Assembly: GCA_011503125.2 (NCBI GenBank)
Contig: WWBZ02000002.1
Location: 1,736,001-1,800,000, forward strand
Direction of reading: 5' to 3'
DNA length: 64,000 nucleotides
Source: Botryosphaeria dothidea
Lineage: Eukaryota; Ascomycota; Dothideomycetes; Botryosphaeriales; Botryosphaeriaceae
Shown here piece after piece: positions 23,467-34,822 of the stretch. A program made the position numbers and the translations under genes. The notes beneath the pieces are model-generated. The model was not told the DNA's origin, ran no database searches, and worked only from the letters and a program-made list of their open reading frames with translations. The first letter of the stretch is position 1. Each line of letters starts with the position of its first letter.

Positions 23467-25284
23467 TCAGGGCTCTTTAAACTTGTCAACCTTCTCCCTA
23501 TTACCGCCGCCTCTTCCGCCGAGAAAGCAAGACAGAACCAGCATACTGATTCCCCTGTTCCTCTCTTCCTTCCCCATATTCCTTTCGATAATGCTGGCCT
23601 CAGCTGACGCCCGCACCGAAACCGTCGTATCCGTCCCGCCCCCAGCCTCTGTCGGGCCATGTCTCACGCCCTCATCAATATAGTCGACAAACACCTCCTC
23701 CATGAACTCTAACAAAGAACGGACATCCCTCATTGTGCTCACCGCACCCAAGCTGCACCTTACCACGCCTGTCGGCCGTCCGCCGATCACTTCGGACGGC
23801 CGCGAGCATCTTAAACCCTCCTTGTACAGCTCACACAGTTCCATAGAGGTCCATCCAAGGTATCTCGCAGCGCCGCCGGGGTTGCACAGGCTCCCGCTGC
23901 GGATGAAGATGTTGCGAGAATTGGCCATCTGCTCTACGGTGGAAGGTGCCACGAACATGCCATTCCGCTGGAGGACATTGAAGGCGATTGTGGCACCTTG
24001 TGAGCGGGAATCGCCATAGACGGCCGTCGAGTCGTTGTATACAGTGACGACGGGCTGGCCGTTTGCGTGATGGAGAGAGGATAAACCCCTGTACATGTGA
24101 CCAGTCAGAATGGCGGTGTGGGCGGAGATGTCGGACATGGATGTGAACAGGCGGGTGTGGGTACGAATGGCACTCGAGAGTGCGAGAATGCTGTGGAATG
24201 GGAGCGTGCCATCTTCGAGGTGGTCGTGGAGATTTAACGTCTTCTTGGCGTGGAAAGTGGACGAATCGAGGCAGGTAACCATGTCAACTTGAGTCTGTTG
24301 GTCAACATTCTTACGCAAATAGTGCGCAGGTTTGAACTTACCGGTACCCCCACCGAAGTAACGGCGAGAAGAAAGAATACGGGCACCAGGAGAATACTTG
24401 CGAATAACCAGGGCTCCAAGGTCTGGAAAGCCAAACATCTTGTAGAAGCTGAGGCAAGTGAAGTCCGGTGCCTGCTCTGGGTTGTTGAAATCCAGGGGTG
24501 TGGTGGTAGCAAGAGCGGCGGCGTCGAAAAGGACATGAACATCGGCGGTATGTCGAGAATCGCGGATTTGGGAGGACCATGACAGGGGAAGCCGGCGGCC
24601 AGTCATGTTGGACTGACCACAGTAGCCAAAGAGGCGAACTGTCTTGTCCTTCTTTTCAATCTTCCTGTTTGCCCCGCAAATCCAATCATCGACCTCTTGA
24701 TCGGAGTCAAAGCAATGCTGCCCGCCTCCTGCCGCTTCACGTACACCGATCAGAGAATTGTGAGCATCGCGGTGGTACCCGTACCAGAAGCGCCGACGTT
24801 GGGATCTTGGTTGCTTATGTGTAGCTTCGCAGTGGTCCTTGAAAGAATCCATTACCAATTTCATGGCGGCTGTTGCATTGGCCACAAACACCAAATCGAA
24901 ATATTGAGGATCGGCGCCCAAGAACCTCAGTGTTTGCTCCCTTACTTCTTCAACACGACGGCCTGCTAATGCGGAGGGAGTAGAGGTCGAATGCGGGTTG
25001 CCGTAAAGATGAGTAGAAAGGTCGCTTGCAACATGTTGGAGTAATGACTTGGCTGGTATCTGGATAAAAATCGGTGAGGAATATGTAAGAGCTTTTCTTA
25101 GAGCAGTATGCTTACCGCGGACCCTCCGTGATCGAGGTAAGTCACTCCTACCGATCATCAGCGATCAGCCTTTCGAGGCACAAGTGGGCATACCTTTCAA
25201 TGAGGGATATTCCTCATCTATCAATCCCTCAATTTCACTGTTATATACGTGCGGCGCGAATCCAGCCTGGAGATTCATTTTCAT
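23467..25284 (-). CDS. Molybdenum-cofactor-sulfurase-like class V aminotransferase, 553 aa
   Basis: Exons are 25284-25194, 25147-25116, 25059-24342 and 24287-23467, with introns of 46, 56 and 54 nt. Exon 2 is only 32 nt and encodes the conserved TYLDHGGSA stretch; intron 3 is needed to restore FGGGT|VDMVT. The fold is the PLP-dependent class V aminotransferase. K248 in SFYKMFG is the predicted Schiff-base lysine, and C415 in RSGSLCNPGG matches the persulfide-forming Cys of Moco sulfurases (HxB, ABA3, MOCOS). FDAAALATTTPLD supplies the PLP-contacting Asp. The usual C-terminal MOSC domain is missing: the protein ends about 130 residues after C415 in a low-complexity tail. It may therefore be a stand-alone sulfurase or cysteine-desulfurase-like paralogue instead of the enzyme that activates xanthine dehydrogenase; that is inference. 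It diverges from the ABC transporter. Confidence 0.87.
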
Positions 25285-27362
25285 GCCGTCGTGGCCCAGT
25301 GCCAAGGGTTTAAAAGGAGACACGGCTTTTGTCAGCAAATATGAGCGTGGATTGGCTCAATATTTAAGCCAACGGCGGGCTGTTTCGAAGATAAGTGTGA
25401 AAACTCCGGAAGCTCAGCTCCTACTAACATCTACCGTCCCGTACTTCCTTGCGTATTTGGGGGCTGGATCGTATCCGCGGAGGGGAGACTTCATCATAAT
25501 GCAGCCTCAGCCTCTTTGTTCACCGAAACCCTCAGCCACTGCAAGCCCTAGAACTGAATCTGAAAATGTTATGAGCACACACCCGCATACGTATAGACTT
25601 ACAGCCGTAAGCGACTGTCAGCAGCGGGAATAGGATATGCCTACACACCCTCTGAGAGTGAGACGGGAGAAAATCAACTCTTAGTCGACAAACCCATGGC
25701 CTGAAACCGGCCCCGGAGGACAAGTTCAAGCCACGCAGTACATATTTAGATGGAAGTGGACTCAAAAGGGAAACCATGGCAGGCTAAGCCAGGACTGTGC
25801 AGGGAAAGATCATCTTGAACAACGCATGCAAAGAACAAGATAGCGGCTGATTGGCCGCTGGTAAAGGCGCTCGGGTGAGTTGCAGCGGCCGAGCCTTACG
25901 AGGCGATCCGTGCGACATAGATGGGGGACAGACGTCCGACTCGTGGAGCAGGTGGAACATTGTCTGGCATGATTCCTTTGTCTCTCTCTCGGCATTTTAT
26001 CGAACAAATACTCCATGTGCGTAACACTAGAGAGGCACTGAATGCTCTGCTGCCTGGCGATGCGTGCAGACACGTTCTCAATAGCTTCAGCGGTGGAGAC
26101 GCGGAGTGGTTACACGCACCGGGCGGAGACAGGTATGGATGCCCAGCGGACACGGACCCACCTGTGCCTGCATTCCTAGATCTTGTAGGAAGGTGACGTG
26201 AATCAGTCGGTATCGCGATCGATGGCGTTCAGGCAAACAATAGTGTATGATAATACTTGGTCTTGGAAAGTGAGGAACGGGACGCCCGGATATGGCATGA
26301 TCCTCACTCTCAAGTTCCTGCGAGGTTCAGGCTATCGGGGCGCGCAGCAAGGATAGAATGGCGGGGCGGATGTGGTGGAGGCTGAATTGAGGTCGGCGAC
26401 GATATCGTGGCGGAGAAGGATTCTGGAGGTCGGCGACCAAATAGAGTTGACAGCCACACGGCGCTAGCGGCACTGACGCGGCACGCTGGCGAAATAGTCG
26501 TGGAGCACGGCGTGTGAGTGGATAGAGGGGTGTGTGGTTGCGGTTGGGGGCCAGAAGGCGCGGCGACCTCGGTTCCGCCTGCCTGCGCTGCCCTTCCCGA
26601 CTCCTTCCCTCCTTCCTCACCGGCGACCTCAACTTCGCCGACTCTGTTCCCCCCTTCCTCCTCCTCCTCTAAGCCTCAACTTCCGCCCTCGGCTGCCCTG
26701 AGAACTCTCTCGCCTCCGCCAATCGAGTCCCTCCACAGCGACACCCTGCTGACCCACGTGAAACATCAACACCTATCATAGAGTGGTGCTGCGGTCGACG
26801 GCATGACATTCGCCCGGACGCAAGTGTATTACATTTCCAGTGATGAAGCCGTCTATCTGTTCGGACGGTTACACTGCCCTAGTGGCCTTTATCTTCCTTT
26901 TTCGTGGCAGTGTCGCACTCAACGCTAACCGTCGGCCGCTGTAGACTGAATCCACAGGTGAAATGATTCCACACATCCCGTCTCTCCCTTGACTGGAATG
27001 CCTGTTCGTTGCCTGAACCAACACTCCGTCTCGCCATTGCTGCCGCTTCGGGCCCATACCGACGCTATTCATGTCCAGCTCTGAAGCCTCGCTTATCTGC
27101 CAGAGCGGACGATCTCGAAGATAGCTTCAATAGAACTCACATCCCTCGCCGTGCAACGTGAACCCGTAGATCGCCGTCTACCATCTAGCTTTAGGTTGAG
27201 ATTTGGCCCCCGGGATCTGCCCTCCAGTGGTTGCCGCTTATCAGACTAAATTCTGCCACAATCCTTCGTATTTCCACTTCTCCGCTCTTCCATAACTGCT
27301 TCGTCTCATGATTCCCTTGTCTCCAAGGCTTCCATCTTCACCTCACAATTCCACCAGAAGTC
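25285..27362. other. Divergent promoter region; no gene seen
   Basis: A 2.1-kb spacer between the sulfurase-like gene (-) and the ABC transporter (+). A Pro/Ser-rich open frame on the + strand (26518-26781) is C/T-rich leader-like sequence without homologues that I recognise. No repeats or RNA genes recognised. Confidence 0.5.
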
Positions 27363-29501
27363 ATGTCCGACGTATCCATCAAAACAGCATCAAAAGACCC
27401 CGAACCCATGGAGAACAATGCTGCGGCTGCCGACATCGAGAAGGGTCGCGAAGCCCACTTGGCGAACAGGACTGTTTCAAGCTACAGCTGGAGCAATGTC
27501 ACCGTGACCGTCAAAAATCGTCAGACCAAATCCCCGAAGCAGATTCTGTCAAATGCTTCTGGTCTTGTCAATGCTGGAGAGCTTCTTGCTCTAATGGGGC
27601 CGAGGTACAACCTTTCTCCGCTCCACCCAGGAAGCTTGCACAGAGCTGACAGATACCTAGCGGGTCTGGAAAGACAACTCTCTTGAATGCCTTGGCCTAC
27701 CGAGAAGCAACTTCCGGCTCGGAAGTGGACAAATCGCTATTTGTTAACGGTAGGAACATGCCGCTGCAAAAGTTCCGCAAGATCTCGTCATTCGTTGAAC
27801 AAGAAGATGCGCTCTTGGGTGCATTGACGGTGGAAGAAACATTAAGCTTCTCAGCAAAGCTTGCACTACCAAGGTACCACCTTCGTGCAACCTACACGGC
27901 GACTTCGATTGACCTCCACCAGTTCTGTAAGCAAGGTTGAGCGCATTGCCAGGATAGAATCGCTTATGAAGGCATTCGGTCTGCGAGATCAGGCCAAGAC
28001 TCTGATCGGCACACCTATCCGGAAGGGTATCAGTGGTGGCCAGAAAAGACGTGTGAGCGTTGCGTCTCAACTGATCACGAGCCCCAAAATCCTGTTCCTG
28101 GACGAGCCTACTAGCGGGCTCGATAGCGCCGCAAGCTACGAAGTCATTTCCTTTGTTCGAAATATTGCAAGGGAAAACAACGTATGTGCATGCTGTCTAC
28201 CATCGTCCAAAAATGAGTGCGAACTAACATTATGTTCCAGCTGCTCATCATTGCGTCAATACACCAGCCATCGACCGCTACTTTCAACCTCTTTGACAAG
28301 CTTCTGCTCCTCTCTCAAGGCAGGACAGTGTACAATGGGCCAGTGACCGATGTCAACAAATATTTCACGTCCCTCGGATATCCCATCCCGATGTATACAA
28401 ATCCCGGCGAATTCATCATTGATCTCGTCAATACGGACTTCGCCCAAGACCGCAACAAGGCAGATGAGCGGCTCATCGCTCTTCAGGAACAGTGGACTAG
28501 GTCCGAATGTGCGAAACGCGTTGCGGACGAAATCGAAAATGAAGTCAGCAGCACTTCCAGGTCTGGCGAAGCCGGAATGGAACAGGGTGGCTCCGTGAAT
28601 CCTCTCCGCATCCCTCTGACTCTCACTCATCGCTCTCTGATAAAAAGTTACAGAGATGTCATCGCATATGGTATCCGAATTGCAATGTACATGGGACTTG
28701 CTATTCTGATGGGTACTGTCTGGCTTAGGCTTGACACGGAGCAAAAGAATATCCAAGCTTTCATCAACGCCATCGTAAGTCTACAGCTTTCGCATGGTAT
28801 CGTCAGTTGCTAACACGTTGGTTCAGTTCTTCGGTGGAGCTTTTATGTCCTTCATGGCTGTCGCTTACATCCCTTCCTTCCTCGAAGACCGCTCGCTCTT
28901 TGTCAAAGAGCGTGCGAATGGTCTCTACGGCCCGACCGCCTTCATGGTTGCCAATTTCATCACGGGCATCCCGTTCCTCTTCGTTATCACAATCGTCTTT
29001 TCCGTAATTTCTTACTGGCTCTCGAACTTCCGGCCTTCGGCGGACGGCTTCTGGAACTGGGTCATGTGGCTGTTCCTGGACCTTCTGGCAGCTGAATCTC
29101 TGGTCATCCTCATCTCCGCGGTCGCTCCGGTCTTCGTCATTTCACTTGCCGCCACGGCGTTTGCGAACGGGTTGTGGATGAGCGTGGGTGGCTTCATGGT
29201 TGCACCGAAGGATCTGAATGTCTTTTGGCGCTACTGGGCGCACTATTCCGACTACCAGAGCTACGTATTCCAGGGGATGATGGTGAACGAGTTCGCGCAC
29301 AGGACATATGGATGCGGAGAGGGCTGTAGGTGCATGTACCCAAGCGAGTTAGAGGGCCAGTGTAAAATCCAAGGGACAGCGGTGTTGAGCGCGTATGGAT
29401 ATGCGACAGATAAAAAGGGCGAGTGGGCGGGGATCCTGGTGGCTATTGTGTTTGCTTATCGGTTGCTTGGATGGTTGGCGCTGTATCTGAGGAAGACTTG
29501 A
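27363..29501 (+). CDS. ABCG-family half-transporter, 640 aa
   Basis: Five exons: 27363-27604, 27661-27873, 27923-28181, 28241-28774 and 28827-29501; introns are 49-59 nt. Domain order is nucleotide-binding domain then membrane domain, the reverse-order layout of the white/ABCG half-size group. Walker A GPSGSGKTT at about 79-87 is split by intron 1; the signature ISGGQKRR begins at 188; Walker B ILFLDEPTSGLD and the H-loop SIHQPS follow, with intron 3 between them. The membrane half has about six hydrophobic segments (IAYGIRIAMYMGLAILMGTVW through the last at AGILVAIVFAYRLLGWLALYL) and a Cys-rich extracellular loop (YGCGEGCRCMYPSELEGQC). It must dimerise to work. Substrate unknown; sterols, lipids or drugs are usual for the family. 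Confidence 0.92.
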
Positions 29502-29708
29502 TTGTGGCCATGTCCTTGTTCTTGGATACTGACCGTCCTTTTTACTCTGTTGTTAGAAGCCCCCATTCCTTTTCGTACTAAGAACAATTGCCCTTCCGAG
29601 TCCTGGAGTAGCATCGCCGCCCGTACCTCTGCAGGATTGATTATGTTTTATCAATTCGATTCAGAAACTTCATCAAAATTAAATCAATCTGTAGATTCAT
29701 CTTGGCCC

Positions 29709-31207
29709 TTATACGCTACCCCAGAGCAGAGCTAATTGATCTATCTCATCGCCATCCTGGCCAACAAATCCCACCAGGCCAAACCCGCTAGGTGCATCAT
29801 ACGTCACGCAATTGCTCGTTTCCGCGCCCGTGCTAACCGTCTGCCCGCTGCTCGAGGTTGCCTTGAAGTGGAAGATGCGGGTATGGTCGTTGTACTTGTC
29901 CTGGCACAAGTAGACACTGTTGACGTACTCACCGGCGGCGAGGGTGAGGCTTGATTCCGTGCCACCGGCCCCACCGTGCGTGAAGCTGGTCCCATCAGCC
30001 AGAGCAATGCCAATCCCGTCAACGCGCTCGGAGCCGCGCAGCGTGAGGGTTGCACCGGCCGGTGAGGGCGAAGCGGGCAGGGACGGTACGTCCGAGAACC
30101 AGTTGCCGTGGGGGCCGCCCCAGAAGTTGGATTGGCGGAGCGACGAGGACACGCTCCAGTCGAGGGAGACGAAGATGGGGTTGTGGTCGGACAGGATGGA
30201 GCCGTTGGACTGGAGGAAGTTCTTCGAGTCGTAGCGGAAATCAGTGGCGGAGAGGGTGAGCAACTTGGAGCCGCGGTAGAAAAGTTTATCGACTGTCTCG
30301 CATGCGTCGGTGGTGCTGGGGTTTTCGCAGAGCAGTTCCTCGCTGGGCGGTGTACCGGCGTGCTCGATTTCGACCCAGGCATCTGTGAGCCCGTTTTGGC
30401 TGGTGAGGGTGGCAATGTTGTCGGCAACGCGGGTGTAGCGTGAGTTGGTGTCGCCGAAAACGAGGACCGCATTGCCGATGGACCACGTGTCAATGTAGTC
30501 GGCGACTTGTTTAATGTTGGACGTGCGAGCTGTTTCATCGTCATCCTCGGTGCTGTAAGAGTTGTCAGTGGATGTGGTGTCGGAATCAATGCGGTCCAGT
30601 GAGGAAATTTCGAAAACAACGAGAAGAAAAGAGTCCTGAGACAGAGGTCGTTATAATTGCAAGCCAATTCACTCACCCAGCATCCGCATCTGAAGGAAGA
30701 TGTTCTTGTTAGCTTCCCTGTGCTCTTGGATGAGGAATGGTCTGACCTACGCAGATTGTAGACGTCCAGCCAAACGCCTTCGTCGATTTTGGCACGCATG
30801 AAGGTGAAACCCTTTGGAGTCAAGCAATCGGCACCTGAGGCATTGGAGCACGTATCCCATTTGACGCGGGTGAAATTGATCCAGTCGAAGTTGGACAGAG
30901 TGTTCAGGCCGGAGCCGAAAGGCACGCCGCCGCTCGTGGCAGTGCGGTAAGGGTGGGTGTCATACTCGTACAGGGTGGCATGGTAGTTGAAGTCCTCTTG
31001 GACGTGGACGATGTCGTAGCCGTACTCGGCGAGCTTCTGGCCAATGGTGGCGGTGTTTGTTGTCTTGTCACCAGGAACGTCGTTGTTCTGCAGGATCTCT
31101 GGCAGGCCGGCGACATTCATGGACAGGGCGCTCAGGGAACCACTGGTGGCGGCGAGAGCAGCGGGGAGAGCCGAGGCCAGGAGGGCGATGGACTTTGAGC
31201 GGGCCAT
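29709..31207 (-). CDS. Secreted EEP-fold phosphoesterase with C-terminal jacalin-like lectin domain, 437 aa
   Basis: Exons are 31207-30751, 30689-30677 and 30552-29709; introns 61 and 124 nt. Exon 2 is a 13-nt microexon that completes the codons HADAG at residues 153-157. A cleavable signal peptide (MARSKSIALLASALPAALA) precedes the endonuclease/exonuclease/phosphatase domain. Active-site motifs in order: SMNVAGLPE (Asn), VHVQEDF (metal-binding Glu), HADAG, GDTNSRY (Asp) and SDHNPI (catalytic Asp-His pair). From about residue 310 a beta-rich jacalin-type domain follows (TLRGSERVDGIGIALADGT, THGGAGG, and FGLVGFVGQDGDEIDQLALLW near the end). The family includes inositol-phosphate and sphingomyelin phosphodiesterases and nucleases, so the substrate is open; the lectin domain suggests glycan targeting outside the cell. 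It converges on the ABC gene with a 207-bp spacer. Confidence 0.87.
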
Positions 31208-32373
31208 CGCGATGTAGAAGCTTTTCCCTGCGGAAGGCCTGAGGACGCCGCTGGCCTGAGGGCTGGCAGGCAATAGCTCTTATACCGCAGGCACATGGCG
31301 GATGCCAATGCCAGCAAGCGAGGTACTGGGATTGGCCCGAATGTGCCTGCCTAAAGCGGGCTAAGTAGGCGTTGTGTTTGTTCAGCCAAGCAGTGGGAGA
31401 GACGTCGCGCAGCCATTAGGATCATCATGCGCCGGCACGGTGGCCGGGCTTGTCGGACATTTCGGTAGAAAAGGGAGTTGATTATCGTGGATTATCAGGG
31501 GAACTCCTCGTCGGGCCAATGGCGCGCGCGGCAGCCTGCACGAGCCGCGGCCCGATACGACAGTCTCTATAAGCGAAGGGGAAGAGAACAAGATCCGGCG
31601 GGGCGTGAGCTGGATGGGACATGGCGCGCTGAAGTACAGAAGACGTGTTGGACGACGCGCGTTCTCGTTTTCTCTGGAGACGACAGGAAGGACGGGACAA
31701 AAGCGTGCAACTAACCGCGGGCCGGCGCGCGTCATGCCTGTGCCTGCCAGGGACCAGCGCGAAAATAGTGGAGCCGAGCATGAGTTTCGACTCGTGCTCA
31801 TACGAAGCTTGCGCTTTCCATCCATTCAATGTGGCATTGCGGCCCGCGCAATGCCGCTGAAAGACTGCTTCCCGGGTGTCTGGAAGGACGAGTGACTTGG
31901 GTGTCATGAGAGGTGGCCGTGCGGCTGCACTGCTACCGAAATCAGTCTCGCCATAAACCCAGCGCCGTTGCGGGCTAGCTCCGTCCGCCGGCCAGGCGCA
32001 CTGGCGCGGACGCGACCGACACCTCAGCACGTGACCGGCCAGGCGGCGAATCAGAGGGCGGACGACAGGGATATTGCGTCATGCACCGCTTCCCACAGAA
32101 CAAGCTCGCACAAGCTCTGTGCCAAGGCACGCGTCAACACGCCCGGTCCTGTTTTCCCTCCAGCTGTACAAAGGGCGCGCACCATCGGCTATCCTGTTTA
32201 CCCTAACAGCCCTCCTACCTTTCCCCGCATTCTGTGCAACCTTCTTGCACGCGTCATAGCTGTCGTTGCTGCCCTTCCTTCGAGCTGGTCCAGCTTAAAG
32301 CTACTTCGCCTCCCATCTGCCGCCTGGATTCCTGGCTCCACCCCAACTGCCACCAAGCTCTGCAGTTGAAAAC
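31208..32373. other. Divergent promoter region; no gene seen
   Basis: Spacer between the EEP/jacalin gene (-) and the PAP2 gene (+). GC-rich in the middle and C/T-rich just before the PAP2 start. No domain-bearing ORF recognised. Confidence 0.5.
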
Positions 32374-33786
32374 ATGCCTTTCTTCAACCGTCGCCCGGCG
32401 ACTGCCGAGACGGCAGATAATGGCACTACCAGCACCACCCCAGCCGTGCAGAATGGCCATTCCGACCACGCTGCTAGGAAGCACACCTGGCCCGTCGATG
32501 GCTCGCTGAACAAGAGGCCTCGCTTCGGCCAGTGGCTCAAAGTCACCTGGTGAGAAGTCTTGCTTCTGACCTTCCGCTGATCTAAAGCTGACACCCAAGG
32601 CAGGCCCGACATCCTGACCATGGTCTGCATGGGCGCAATCGGCCTCGGAGTCTACGAAGCCAAGCCCGCCCCCTCGCGTTCGTTTCCTGTTTACTTCGAG
32701 AACGGCGAGATCGTGTACCCGGAGTTTGCATACCCACTGCGCCATGAGATTGTCCCTATCTGGGCTGCTGCACTGCTTGCCGCTCTGGTCCCAATTGCTG
32801 TGTTTCTCATCATGCAGATCCGAATCCGCAGCTTCTGGGACGTCAACAATGCCACCATCGGTCTGCTCTATTCCCTGATCTCCGCCGCCGTATTCCAGGT
32901 CTTTCTCAAGTGGCTCATCGGCGGCCTGCGCCCCCATTTCGTAAGTCCAGTCCACCAGGCCGGCCGGCGCAGGACTCAATTGACCCCTCACTCTTACAGC
33001 TCGACGTTTGCAAGCCCGCGGTGCCCCTCACAGGCGTAAATTCCGGTAATGGGCTGAGAGGCGTCATGTATGACCGCACTATTTGCACTGGTGATCCCGA
33101 CCAGATCGACGACTCGCTCGAATCCTTCCCGTCCGGCCATACGACCGCAGCGTTCGGTGGCTTCGTCTACCTGTCAATATACCTCAACGCCAAGCTCAAG
33201 CTGACCTCCAACTACCACCCCGCAATGTGGAAGCTGATTGCAGTAATGGCACCTTTGCTGGGAGCGTGAGTCTGCTGCGCGTCCATTGATGGGGACAGAG
33301 AACTGACACTCGATGGCCAGAACTTTAATTGGTGGCGCACTGACGATTGACGAGTTCCATAACTGGTACGACGTGCTTGCGGGGGCCATCATCGGCACAC
33401 TCATGGCCTTGACTAGCTATCGCATGGTGTACGCCAGTGTCTGGGACTTTCGCTTCAACCACATCCCGCTGCACCGCGACGTTCCCTTCACCTATGGTGC
33501 CGGACCTCCATCAGAACTCTTTGGAGGATTTCACGACTCCATGTGGACACGCCAGGTTGGCTGGGGGGCGCCTGAGGCATGGTCGAGCTATGGTGGTGCC
33601 CCTTTCGACGCTAGTGCTGTTGGGGGAAATGGTGGGCCTGGTGGTGCCGGCGGTATGATGGCTGGTCCATCTTCGAACGGTGCCGGTCATGGTCACGGGT
33701 ATCCTAGTGGCAGCACTGCGACAAGACACAGCGTAGAGAGGCGTCCGGTGCCGCCGTCGAAGAGGCAACCTGAGAATATGGTCTAA
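32374..33786 (+). CDS. PAP2-family lipid phosphate phosphatase, 414 aa
   Basis: Exons are 32374-32549, 32604-32940, 33000-33265 and 33321-33786; introns 54-59 nt, all GT-AG. An integral membrane protein related to yeast Dpp1/Lpp1, which dephosphorylate phosphatidate, lysophosphatidate and diacylglycerol pyrophosphate. About six membrane segments are visible. Motif C1 is KWLIGGLRP (K-x6-RP), C2 is SFPSGHTT, and C3 is TIDEFHNWYD with the nucleophile-position His. The Ser-Arg pair that normally opens C3 (SRxxxxxHxxxD) is Ala-Leu here. A long region between C1 and C2 (LDVCKPAVPLTGVNSGNG...) matches fungal members. The C-terminal 80 residues are Gly/Pro/Ser-rich and disordered. Activity is likely, but the altered C3 makes it less certain. 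Confidence 0.88.
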
Positions 33787-34822
33787 GATATGACAAGCGA
33801 CACATAGCAGGTCTGTTATTCCTATGACTATTGGGGAACAAGCATGCGTTGTACGAATTCATCGATGGAGGTGGCATTAATGATGGCACTGGTACGGTTT
33901 AATGATCCTGGGGAGGAGTAAGGACGATGGTTAATGGGCTGGTAATGCACTCAGATACCCTCAAGCAATCAAATTGTTAATCAGCGGACCTGAACTGTAC
34001 TTTTCGCTCGTGAGTATTGATTCTCAGACCAATTGTGCGAGTAATTTACGTGTTCGTGCTCGCTATGCAACTCCAACCTCTCCTGTGCGGGTGGGCTTAG
34101 CTTAGCGGCGAGCTTCGTAGAGCCACACTCGTCGTTCAGAAGTGTATACACGATGGCGCACGCCATGACCCAAAGCGATCTCTCGTCGGCCTACTGCCTT
34201 CTCTCACTGTGAACGTATTAATATGCTGCGCATGGGAGGGTCATGCGCGCGAAGCTCGCCCAACGATTGCTGGGAAAGACAGTCACTTCGACGGCTCCGC
34301 CCATTGCCAATACGAAGAAGCATCATTGCGAGAAACTGGGGTTGAGGCAGTACTGAGGCTTGAGATAGGGCGACGAGGCTTTTTTTTCCGACGTTTGATG
34401 TTCTGTGCAACCCGCGAGTCTTCAGCCTGGGAAATGCACGCCACCCAGGAAGTGGCGCTGCATTGCCGCGAAGACCAAGCCGCGACGACGTTCAATTAGC
34501 TTAAGTGCGAATCAGCAATATGATCGAATTCATTGTTACAAGGTGAGTTTACCACTTCTACACCATCAGTGGATTAGACCATTTTTCTCACTGGTTGCAT
34601 AGAAGAGAGATGAATATGGGGCCATGAAGCAATGCGTCAAATATCTCCGCAGCTATGGACTGAAGGACTCAACGACCTGACATAAGACCGCGAGCACTGC
34701 AACGGCGCTACGGCGAAGCTCACCTTGGACAGCCATGCGTAAAGGGTCTCTAATCTACTAAAATGATATCTCTATCCCAAAAAACACATGCTCGAATATT
34801 TACCAAAACCGCCCTTGCGTGA
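33787..34822. other. Convergent 3' spacer; nothing seen
   Basis: One kilobase between the PAP2 and MTAP stop codons. No coding signal, RNA gene or repeat recognised. Confidence 0.5.
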
